Shown one piece after another: positions 1-7,200 of a DNA stretch of 7,267 nt. Position 1 is the first letter of the stretch. The number at the start of each line of letters is the position of its first letter. Under the pieces are notes generated by a model that worked only from the letters and a program-made list of their open reading frames with translations, was not told the origin of the DNA and did no database searches. Both the position numbers and the translations under genes were made by a program. The stretch is from the NCBI GenBank assembly GCA_002423325.1, contig DIVQ01000022.1, positions 7,515 through 14,781 of the forward strand, written 5' to 3'. This stretch comes from Anaerolineales bacterium UBA6128 (GTDB taxonomy: Bacteria > Chloroflexota > Anaerolineae > UBA1429).

Positions 1-668
1 GGAGGATCAAAGGGCTGGTGGGGCCCAAAGAACGAGACGAACAGAAAGAACGGCTTGTCGCGATCGCGCTCGTCGAGGTAGCGCTGGGCTTGCGCGGCCG
101 TCCAGGGGACGTCGTGCTCTTCTTCCGTCCGGAAACCGCTCCCCATGATAAAGCGGTACCAATCATCCTGTTTGTAGGCGTTCTCATCCTCATCAAAGAG
201 CGCCACCGGATCCACGTCGCGGTCACGCCAGGCGTTCTCACGCAACCAGCGAATGTACTCTGAGTGACGGTCATCCCAAGCATACACCGAGTAGGGCGCG
301 TCGTGCAGCGCCTTCCAGTCAAAGCCAAAGGGGTCCGTCGCCGGCACAAAGTGCAGCTTGCCGACCATCGCCGTCTCATACCCTTGTCGCCGCAGCTGAT
401 GAGTCAGGAGCTCGGGATCGCGCTTGTGGAAGGGCAGCCAGTTCGCCACCACGCCGCAGCCGGGCGGATACATCCCACTCTTGAGCGCAGCGCGTGACGG
501 CCCGCACACTGGCGAGGCAGCATAGGCGTTGGTGAAACGCACGCCCTGGGTCGCCACTTGGTCGATGTTGGGTGTCCGCAGCAGCGGGTCGCCCAGGCAC
601 GATAGCCGGTCGAAGCGCTGCTGGTCGGTCATGATCAGGATGATGTTGGGTTGTGTCCGATCTGCCAC
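1..668 (-). CDS. Cys-type sulfatase, N-terminal part (C-terminus outside window)
   Basis: This is the N-terminal 222 residues of a sulfatase (alkaline phosphatase superfamily), which hydrolyses sulfate esters, here probably on carbohydrate. The start reads MADRTQPNIILIMTDQQR, with the first metal-ligand Asp at residue 15. The formylglycine signature C-G-P-S-R with downstream S-G is at residues 55-65, so Cys55 would be oxidised to formylglycine by a maturase that is not in this window. G-K-L-H at residues 103-106 and P-H-Q-P around His217 match the usual active-site Lys and His positions. The start is GTG at 666-668; it is favoured because GGAGG lies 5 bases upstream and the sulfatase core begins at once. 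No signal peptide is present, so the enzyme is predicted cytoplasmic, unlike many polysaccharide sulfatases. It begins 26 bases after the short amidohydrolase ends and is probably co-transcribed with it. The frame is open to the window edge. Family is secure; the substrate cannot be told. Confidence 0.95.
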   Translation of the reverse strand, partial: MADRTQPNIILIMTDQQRFDRLSCLGDPLLRTPNIDQVATQGVRFTNAYAASPVCGPSRAALKSGMYPPGCGVVANWLPFHKRDPELLTHQLRRQGYETAMVGKLHFVPATDPFGFDWKALHDAPYSVYAWDDRHSEYIRWLRENAWRDRDVDPVALFDEDENAYKQDDWYRFIMGSGFRTEEEHDVPWTAAQAQRYLDERDRDKPFFLFVSFFGPHQPFDP

Positions 669-673
669 GCGCG

Positions 674-678
674 CCTCC
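674..678 (-). promoter_or_regulatory. Ribosome binding site of the sulfatase gene
   Basis: The minus strand reads GGAGG with 5 bases before the GTG at 668-666. This supports the unusual GTG start, since no ATG lies near the beginning of the conserved sulfatase core. The site sits in the 26-base gap after the stop codon of the preceding gene (695-697). Confidence 0.75.
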
Positions 679-694
679 GTTGCGCCTTGTGCCG

Positions 695-1012
695 CTACAG
701 CCCCAGGAAGACCGCCGCGTTGCCGCCCAGCCAACGCTGCTCGGTCACCTCGCCCGCACCCAGCTCCTGGAGCGCCTCGGGCAACAGCGGCTCGATCCAG
801 GCGAACGGCACGAGACGGTCGGGCGCCTCAGCCGCCACACGCGCCGTGTGCTCGAGCGCCTCCCGCGTAGAGATATTGGGCCAGCCCGGGTTGCTAGACC
901 CGGGCTGGTGCGAGATCAGAACGATGCGGTCAAGCCCGGCGGCATCCATCGCCGTCAGGATCTCACCAGCGGTCTCATGGCCGCCGGTGTGCACGTGGCA
1001 GTCTATTACCAT
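695..1012 (-). CDS. Internally shortened amidohydrolase-2 family protein (105 aa)
   Basis: The protein begins MVIDCHVHTGG, the first strand of an amidohydrolase-2 (TIM-barrel metal-dependent hydrolase) enzyme, with the metal-binding H-x-H at residues 6 and 8. It continues normally through a helix and a strand of the type DRIVLISHQ, and a segment of the type DRLVPFAWIEP. At about residues 78-84 it passes directly into what looks like the family's C-terminal end, LGGNAAVFLGL, then stops with TAG. Family members are usually about 250-300 residues, so roughly 150-190 residues are absent, including the later metal ligands and catalytic Asp. It therefore should not form a complete barrel. The ATG at 1012 is preferred over an in-frame TTG at 1036 because AGGAGG lies 7 bases upstream of it. 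The gene begins 20 bases after the propeller gene stops. It may be a decayed gene with an in-frame deletion, a retained short protein of unknown role, or an assembly collapse. The resemblance of both ends to the family is judged by eye. Confidence 0.75.
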   Translation of the reverse strand: MVIDCHVHTGGHETAGEILTAMDAAGLDRIVLISHQPGSSNPGWPNISTREALEHTARVAAEAPDRLVPFAWIEPLLPEALQELGAGEVTEQRWLGGNAAVFLGL

Positions 1013-1019
1013 GCCAGCC

Positions 1020-1025
1020 CCTCCT
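1020..1025 (-). promoter_or_regulatory. Ribosome binding site of the short amidohydrolase gene
   Basis: A full AGGAGG on the minus strand lies 7 bases before the ATG at 1012-1010. It fixes the start there rather than at the in-frame TTG (1036-1034), which overlaps the stop codon of the upstream gene. An intact site argues that the short reading frame is still translated. Confidence 0.8.
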
Positions 1026-1032
1026 GCGCCGG

Positions 1033-4000
1033 TCAATCTCTGGCAGAGAGCGCCACATAGACGCCATCTTCAAAGATGAAACAGAGCGCGTCGTCACGAC
1101 CGTCACCGTTCAGGTCGCCAAGCGCGTGCAGGTTATAGTTGTTCGCTTTGATCGCAAAGTCGGTCGTCCACTGCACGGGTTTGACAAACGCGCTGCCCGT
1201 GGAGACGCCCACAAAGCCTCCCCGATCAGGGTCGTAGGCCACGATGTCCGCCAGGCCGTCGCCGGTCACGTCTCCCACCAGGCGGGGATAACGCTGGTCA
1301 GGTCCCCACCAGAGCAGGCCGTTCCACCAGAGCGTGCGCGCGCCGAAAGCGCCATCGGCCAGCGCCACGAACACCCCCTCGCTGTAGCGGAAATTGACCA
1401 GGTCGTCGTCGCCGTCGCCATCCACATCACCCAACGCCACCCAACTGCGGTCGTCACTCATCCAACCGCCCTCAGTCGACCACTGTATGGGCGCCCCAAA
1501 GGCGCTGCCGGTGGACAGGCCAACATACACGCCGTCCGTCGGATGGATGGCCACGATGTCAGCCATGCCGTCGCCATTCACGTCACCCACCAGGCGCGGA
1601 TACAGCATCTGCGGCCCCCACGTCTGGTATTCATCCAGCCACTCGCTGGAGGCAGCGAACGATGTGCCAGTCGAGAGCGCGACGTACACGCCCTCGCCGT
1701 ACCAGAAGGCGACGACGTCGTCCATGCCATCGCCGTTGACGTCGCCCATGGCGCGCCAGTTGTACTTGCCCTGCAACCAGGCGAACTCGGGGGTCCACAG
1801 CGCCGGTTTGAGCAGCGCGCTGCCGGTGGAGAGCGCCACATGGGTGCCCAGGTCAGGGTTGAAGACGATCACATCATCATCGCCATCGCCATCGACATCG
1901 CCGGTCATCCGCGGGTACCGATTCTGCGGCGCCCAGTACTTGAGGCCGCCCCACCATTCGCTCGCCGGGGCAAAGTGCGTACACAAGTCAGGACTCTCCA
2001 GCGCGGTCACAAACGCTTCGCCCGCCGCATAGACAATGTCAACCGCCCCGATGCTCTTGGGATAGTCCGCGGATTCGGTGTAACCTGTGACGTAGGCTCG
2101 GCTGGCCGCATCCACCGCGACGCCAAAGCCCTCGTCGTTGTTGCTGCCTCCCAGATAGCTGCTGTACTCGAGCGCAGCGCCGGTCGCGCTCAGCACGCTC
2201 AAGTAAGCGTCGCTGTCGCCACCGATCACGGTGTCAAATGCCCCATCGGTCGTGGGATAGTCGGTGGAAAAGGTCCACCCGGTGACATAGGCTCTGTTGC
2301 TGCCATCCAGCGCGATGTCATGAGCAACGTCCCAGCCGGTGCCCCCCAGGAACGTGCTGTAGACGATGCCGCTGCCCACGGGGTTCAGCACCGTGACGAA
2401 CACATCGTTGTCCTGATTGTGGCTGGAATCGTAGGCGGCCGGCGTCGTGGGATAGTCCGCCGAATAGGTCCAGCCGGCCACATAGGCGCGCCCCGCCCCG
2501 TCGACGGCCAGTCCCTCGACCTCATCCAGGCTCGTGCCGCCCAGCAGCGTGCTGTAGGCCAGCGACGCGCCGTCGGCGCGCAGCACGGTGACGAACGCAT
2601 CGGTATCGCCGTTCAGCACGCGGTCCAGCGCGCCCTCGGTGGTCGGGTAGTCCTCGGACGAGGTCCAGCCCGATACGTAGGTCCTGCCCGCCGCGTCCAG
2701 CACGATGGCGCCGCCCTCTTCATAGTTGACGCCGCCGATAAAGGTGCTGTAGACCAGCGCTGACCCGGTGGCGTTCAGCCGGCTCACAAACACGTCCGCG
2801 TCATCTCTCAGCGTGGCGTCGTACGCGTCGGGTGTCGTGGGAAAATTGGGCGAATACGTCCAGCCCGAGACGTTAACGCGACCCATCGCATCCAACGCAA
2901 TGCCCAGCGCGCCGTCCCAGTCGCTGCCGCCGAGCAGCGTGCTGTAGACCAGCGCGGATCCGGTCGCGTTGAGCACGGTGACAAAGGCGTCGTTTCCACC
3001 GTCCAACTGCCTGTCGAGGACCCCGATCGTGGTAGGAAAGTCGGGCGAATCGGTACGGCCCGTGATATAGGCTTGGCCCGAGGCATCCAGTACGATATCG
3101 GTGGCCTCATCCAAAAAGCCGCCCCCGATATAGCTGCTGTAGATCAGCGAAGAACCGCTCGGATCCAGCGCGCTCACAAAGGCGTCAAACTGACTCGCGC
3201 GGCTCGTATCATAGGCCCCTACACTGGTGGGGAAATCGGTCGAAGCTGTGCGGCCGGTCACATAGGCGCGCCCCGCACCATCGGCCGCAAGCGCAAACCC
3301 ATAGTCATCGGTGGAGCCGCCCAGCAGCGTGCTATAGTTGAGCGTCATCGCACCTGCAGTCAGCTCGACATCCGCCACGGGTGCGGCATAGGGCGCCGAA
3401 ATCACGTCGTCCACAACCTGGCTCGACCAGGCCTCAGAGGACAGGCTCAGCGCATCGCCTGCGGCGTCTACCGCGCTCAGCAGCGGCACGCTCACATCGC
3501 CGATTGAGGTGCGAATACGCAACGCAGGACCCTCCACGCTCAGCACGTCCGCCCCTTCAACGCGCAGCTGAACCTGCTGCATCCGCGCAAGCGCTTCGGC
3601 ACCGGCCCCCTCTCGCGCCACCATGCGCCAAGTCCAGCCTTGCGCAGCGCCGCTGATCTCCAGGTCGATGCCCGGGTAGAGCTCGACGTAGCGCAGACCC
3701 GTCCACACGGGGACATCAGGGTGCCATCGATCCGGGTCGCTGCCCCTGAAGAAGGAGACAGTAGTTCGAGCGGGCCCGGACGCCACCAGTTGCGCATCGC
3801 GGTTCGCCCCCTCAAAGCTCAGACGCAGATTCACGCCAGCGCGCGATTCGACCTGCATCTGCTTGCGGGCAGCCTGGGCGCGCTCATCGGACCGGGTTGG
3901 CGGCTCCAGGAGCGTGATCCAGACGCCGTCGTCGGCAAACCAGGTGACGCCATCTCCGCCCGGGAGCTGGTATCGCGCCGCCGGATCCCATTGACCCACG

Positions 4001-4146
4001 TTCTCGATAAAGAGTGCCTGCGTCTCCGCCTCACCGCCCGATAACAACTGGGCCTCTACGCCAACGCCGTTGACCCCACTGCAAGGCGCCAGCAACAGCA
4101 GCGCGCAGCAGATCAGCGTAACGATGGCTCTTGCTTGTCCGGACAT
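1033..4146 (-). CDS. Exported two-propeller protein: SBBP repeats plus FG-GAP calcium-binding repeats
   Basis: This is a complete 1037-residue protein of unknown function, probably at or outside the cell surface. Residues 1-22 form a signal peptide (Arg6, then a hydrophobic core around IVTLICCALLLLA). Residues 40-260 are an N-terminal domain opening with FIENVGQWD, the type commonly found before SBBP repeats (I believe Pfam calls it DUF7948; not checked). Residues 269-723 are seven SBBP repeats of 65 residues each, which fits one closed seven-bladed beta-propeller. Residues 724-1037 hold six FG-GAP/VCBS units with D-x-D/N-G-D-G calcium loops at 749, 801, 854, 906, 958 and 1010. In the fifth the third ligand position is Thr, so calcium binding there may be weaker. 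No catalytic domain, membrane anchor or sorting signal is visible. The only cysteines outside the signal peptide are Cys722 and Cys1022. The ATG start has an excellent ribosome binding site. The neighbours suggest glycan binding or adhesion, but nothing in the sequence proves it. Confidence 0.93.
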   Translation of the reverse strand: MSGQARAIVTLICCALLLLAPCSGVNGVGVEAQLLSGGEAETQALFIENVGQWDPAARYQLPGGDGVTWFADDGVWITLLEPPTRSDERAQAARKQMQVESRAGVNLRLSFEGANRDAQLVASGPARTTVSFFRGSDPDRWHPDVPVWTGLRYVELYPGIDLEISGAAQGWTWRMVAREGAGAEALARMQQVQLRVEGADVLSVEGPALRIRTSIGDVSVPLLSAVDAAGDALSLSSEAWSSQVVDDVISAPYAAPVADVELTAGAMTLNYSTLLGGSTDDYGFALAADGAGRAYVTGRTASTDFPTSVGAYDTSRASQFDAFVSALDPSGSSLIYSSYIGGGFLDEATDIVLDASGQAYITGRTDSPDFPTTIGVLDRQLDGGNDAFVTVLNATGSALVYSTLLGGSDWDGALGIALDAMGRVNVSGWTYSPNFPTTPDAYDATLRDDADVFVSRLNATGSALVYSTFIGGVNYEEGGAIVLDAAGRTYVSGWTSSEDYPTTEGALDRVLNGDTDAFVTVLRADGASLAYSTLLGGTSLDEVEGLAVDGAGRAYVAGWTYSADYPTTPAAYDSSHNQDNDVFVTVLNPVGSGIVYSTFLGGTGWDVAHDIALDGSNRAYVTGWTFSTDYPTTDGAFDTVIGGDSDAYLSVLSATGAALEYSSYLGGSNNDEGFGVAVDAASRAYVTGYTESADYPKSIGAVDIVYAAGEAFVTALESPDLCTHFAPASEWWGGLKYWAPQNRYPRMTGDVDGDGDDDVIVFNPDLGTHVALSTGSALLKPALWTPEFAWLQGKYNWRAMGDVNGDGMDDVVAFWYGEGVYVALSTGTSFAASSEWLDEYQTWGPQMLYPRLVGDVNGDGMADIVAIHPTDGVYVGLSTGSAFGAPIQWSTEGGWMSDDRSWVALGDVDGDGDDDLVNFRYSEGVFVALADGAFGARTLWWNGLLWWGPDQRYPRLVGDVTGDGLADIVAYDPDRGGFVGVSTGSAFVKPVQWTTDFAIKANNYNLHALGDLNGDGRDDALCFIFEDGVYVALSARD
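1036..1977 (-). repeat. Six FG-GAP/VCBS units arranged as three alternating pairs
   Basis: Six units spaced 52, 53, 52, 52 and 52 residues apart encode the C-terminal 314 residues of the exported protein. Each carries a G-D-V/L-x-G-D-G-x-x-D calcium loop. Odd units are preceded by Y-P-R and followed in two of three cases by A-D-I-V-A; even units are preceded by W/L-x-A-M/L and end in E-G-V-Y/F-V-A-L. The basic evolutionary unit is therefore a pair of about 104-105 residues (about 315 bp) present three times. The protein ends inside the strand G-V-Y-V-A-L, and the segment before unit 1 (F-A-P-A-S-E-W) resembles what follows that strand in the second pair (F-A-A-S-S-E-W). This suggests the N-terminal segment completes the last blade. 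Confidence 0.9.
1978..3342 (-). repeat. Seven tandem 195-bp units encoding 65-aa SBBP propeller blades
   Basis: Seven consecutive units, all exactly 65 codons, encode residues 269-723 of the exported protein. The consensus runs L-x-Y-S-T-x-L-G-G, then a D-x-x-G-R-A-Y-V-T-G strand, then x-D-Y-P-T-T, then D-A-F-V-T-x-L. There are no insertions or deletions between units. Units 3 to 6 share G-W-T at repeat positions 30-32, while units 1 and 2 have G-R-T and unit 7 has G-Y-T. Units 2 to 4 share nearly identical junctions (N-A-T-G-S-A-L-V-Y-S-T), which suggests relatively late duplication of the central blades. Seven blades match the known ring size of the SBBP (seven-bladed beta-propeller) family. 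Confidence 0.92.
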
Positions 4147-4150
4147 GTTG

Positions 4151-4160
4151 CACCTCCTTT
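4151..4160 (-). promoter_or_regulatory. Strong ribosome binding site of the propeller gene
   Basis: The minus strand reads AAAGGAGGTG, a nearly complete match to the anti-Shine-Dalgarno sequence, with GGAGG 6 bases before the ATG at 4146. This predicts high translation. It begins only 8 bases after the T run of the hairpin at 4169-4202, so no separate promoter fits between the hairpin and the gene. Confidence 0.85.
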
Positions 4161-4168
4161 GTGCGGTG

Positions 4169-4202
4169 AAAAACGCCCGCGCCGCGAACGGCGCCGCCGG
4201 CG
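4169..4202 (-). terminator. Intrinsic terminator or attenuator hairpin after the mannosidase gene
   Basis: On the minus strand a perfect 6-bp GC stem (GCGCCG / CGGCGC) closes a TTCG loop, continues outward with GC pairs interrupted by small bulges, and is followed at once by TTTTT (4173-4169). This is the form of a Rho-independent terminator for transcription leaving the mannosidase gene, whose stop lies 45 bases upstream. On the plus strand there is no T run after the hairpin, so it would work in one direction only. The rest of the 101-bp gap (4147-4247) contains only the ribosome binding site of the next gene; I see no convincing promoter boxes in it. The T run is short, so partial read-through is plausible. 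Confidence 0.6.
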
Positions 4203-4247
4203 GGTCCCTGGTGACGCAGTCCTCGGGAGCACGCCGGGCTCCAATTG

Positions 4248-7200
4248 TTACGCCAAGGTGAGCCTGAGCGTCTTGATCTCAAACGGACGGAACTCGAGCA
4301 CCACGCTGCAGGCCTCCAGCGGCAACTCTTCATCGCCCTGCTCGAGCATATTCACCAGGCGCACCCGGCTGGCCTTGAGCGCGCCCGTCACCTTGCAGCG
4401 CGTGGCCATACGTTTGGCCTCGTACAGCCGCACGATCACGTCGCCGGAGCCATCCTCCGCCGCCTTGACCGTCTCGAGGATGATGTTGGACGCGTCCAGT
4501 GCAAATAGCGACTTGGCGCCTGCATCGCCCGCGGTCGTGCTTACGGGCACGTTGAGGTCATAGCCCTGTCTCACAAGGTCGCAGTCGGCGAACGCACCGT
4601 TCCAGGCGTAGAAGGAGTAGGTGAACTCCTGTCGCCCCTGGTCCGCGTTCTCGTCCGGCGCCAGCGCCGACTTGAGCAGGGTCAGGTTGATGCTGTTGCC
4701 GGCCACGTTCACGCCGTACTTGCAGTCGTTGAGCACCGCGCAACCGCGGTTGCTCTCCATCAGTGCGGACCACTTGTGCGCCGACACCTCAAAGCGGTCG
4801 GCATCGAACTGGCGCGACTGGTGCGTCGGCCGCGCGATATGCCCGAACTGGATCTCGTGCACGGCTTCGTTGGCATGGATGTCCACGGGAAAGCTCACTT
4901 TGAGCAGCTTGTGACGCTCCCGCCACTCGATCACCGTGTCAAAGTCGATCCGCCGGCTGCCGCGCCGCAGGCTGATGACCTGCACCAGCGTCGAGTCGTG
5001 CAGTTTGCGACTCAGACGCAATTGCGCCACTAGCGGGCCCTCAGCCAGCACGTCAAAGGTGGCGGGCTCGTCCAGAGCCACGGGCGTCAGCGGATAGATG
5101 CTGTCAAGATCCCAGGCATCCCAGGCCGTGGGCACATCCTTGTACATGTGAAAAGCGTTGCACGGGCCGGCCGCGAGTTCGCGTTGCGCCTGCTTGTCGA
5201 ACAGGCTACTGATCTGTCCCTTGTCGTCGAACAGCACGCGCAGATACTCGTTCTCGAGGCTGTTCTTCTTGACCTTGAGCGTCGTTCGCGGCGCGCCCTT
5301 GGCGCCCTTTGCCGCGCGCACCGTTGTCCAGCCACAGGCGGGCACGTTGGCCTCGACGTAGGTGCTGTTACCGATGCGTTGCTGAGGCAACAGCTCACCC
5401 TCAAGGTCGGCGGCACCCTCAAAGGCCGCGGGCAACTCGATCAGCGCGCATCGCTCCCACGCGAGCGAGTTGAACACGCTCAGCGCGTTGCCCTTGCCAG
5501 CCAGCGCGCTCTGCGCTTCGCCCGCCAGGCGACCAGCGCCAGCGATCACCGCCGCGTGGTCCACCTGTGCCTCCTGGTAGACGCGCCCGATGGACGAGCC
5601 GGGGATGATATCGTGAAATTGGTTGAGCAACACCTTTTTCCACAAGCCGTCCAGCGTGCCCAGCGGATACTGCTTGCCCCCGATGGCCGCGGCAGCGACG
5701 CCCCACAGCTCGGCCTCACGCAGCGCGATCTCGCTCTTGCGGTTTCCGCGTTTGGTACGCGCCTGCGAGGTATATGTGCCGCGGTGCGCCTGAAAGTAGA
5801 GCTCGCCCACGTAGCGTGCAGCGGGAATGCCGCGCGCTTCCTGATCGTGAAAGTAAGCCAGCGGATGGGCCATCACAACCTTGGGCGCGCCCTCCAGGTT
5901 GGCAAGGCGCCGCACATACTCGAGGTGGTCGCGGGTTGGCCCGCCGCCGCCATCCCCAAAGCCGAATGGCAGCAGGCGCGTGGCAATGCCGTCTTTCTGC
6001 ACACGCTTGTTCCAACGCTCCAGGATGATGTTGGGTTCTGTGTGCGAGTTATAGTCGTTGGTCAGGTGCACCAGAATCTCTGAGCCATCGATGCCCTCCC
6101 AGGTAAACGTGTTGTAGGGGAAGGGATCACCGCCGTTGTAAGCCCAAAAGATCTTGGCCGTCGAAAAGTACTTGATCCCGCAACCGCGCATGATCTGCGG
6201 CACGGCCCCCGAATAGCCGAACACATCCGGCAGCCACATCAGCTCGCACTCGACGCCGAACTCGTCCCGGAAAAAACGCTTGCCGTGGATGAACTGGCGC
6301 ACCAGGCTCTCGCCGCCTGTGATGTTGGTGTCGGCCTCCACCCACATGGCGCCCTCCGGCGCGAACTGCCCACGCTTGACCGCCTGCTTGATGCGGTCAT
6401 ACAGCTCGGGATAGCGCTTTTGCGTCATCATGAACAGGTGCGCCTGGCTGGCCTGGAAGATGTACTCCGGGTACTCTTCCATCAGCGCCAACTGCGTGCC
6501 AAAGGTGCGGCCACACTTGCGCTCAGTCTCGGCCAGCGGCCACAGCCACGCGACGTCAATGTGCGAGTGCCCAAAGGCGAACAGCGTCGGCGCGGTCGTC
6601 CCGTTGGTGCAGGCCAGCAACGGCGCCAGACGGTCGCGCGCGGCCTGGAACGTCTTGAGGCGCTCGTCAACCGGCAGCTCAAAATCGACGATGACGGCGA
6701 AATCGCGCAGGCCGGCATCGATCTCGGCCACCCGCAGCGACTCCTGGTCGATACCGTTGCGCAGTTGGTACAACGTCTCGACGTCGATCCACAACTGGTA
6801 GGCCACCTCGTGCCAGAGGCCGAACGTGCTGCGCCCGATCTGGCCGCGCGTGGGCCCGGGATCGGGCTCGGGCTTGCGCTCCGGCGGCCGCGGCCCCGAA
6901 TGGCAGTAGACCGGGCCGTGGCCCGCGTAGACCTCCACCAGCAAGTCATACACCGCGCCCGACTCTGCCGAACGGGTCAGCGTGATCTCTTTGTGCGCGT
7001 GGTCGATCGCGCCCGACGCCACCCCATTGACGAAAACGATGCTTTCGCCGCCCAGGTCCGGCCTGACCACGATGCGCTGTCCACTCAGGCCGGCGCGCGG
7101 TCCCCTGCCCCGCTCTCGCACGTGCACCTGACCCTTGAACCAGCCGTATTCCCACTTGCTGCCCCAGCGTTCGCCCGGCTGCATGGGCCTGAATTCACGC

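Noticed and set aside
374..600. Small minus-strand open frame overlapping the sulfatase in another frame
   Set aside because: It lies within the sulfatase coding sequence, which carries the C-x-P-S-R motif in the real frame; the alternative translation has no motif.
1013..1036. TTG at 1036 as the start of the short amidohydrolase, overlapping the upstream stop codon
   Set aside because: The resulting extra residues are Gly/Ala-rich linker-like sequence encoded by the ribosome binding site region itself; the ATG at 1012 has ideal spacing to AGGAGG and begins the conserved core.
1126..2763. A 545-codon open frame on the plus strand opposite the propeller gene
   Set aside because: It is exactly antisense to the repeat-rich coding region. 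Its length is explained by high GC and by the repeated unit lacking stops in that frame. The translation is low-complexity, with many V, H, R and A residues, and shows no family resemblance.
1978..3342. 195-bp periodic DNA as a CRISPR or other non-coding array
   Set aside because: The period is a whole number of codons, divergence is spread along the unit, and the units translate to SBBP blades; there are no spacer-like unique segments between identical repeats.
4079..4083. Cys22 of the propeller protein as a lipoprotein lipidation site
   Set aside because: The sequence before it is L-A-P-C; proline just before the cysteine is a poor fit to the lipobox, so ordinary signal peptidase cleavage is more likely, though lipidation is not excluded.
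5148..6083. A 311-codon open frame on the plus strand
   Set aside because: It is antisense to the conserved catalytic and middle regions of the GH38 gene and has no recognisable protein motif; it is a shadow of codon bias.
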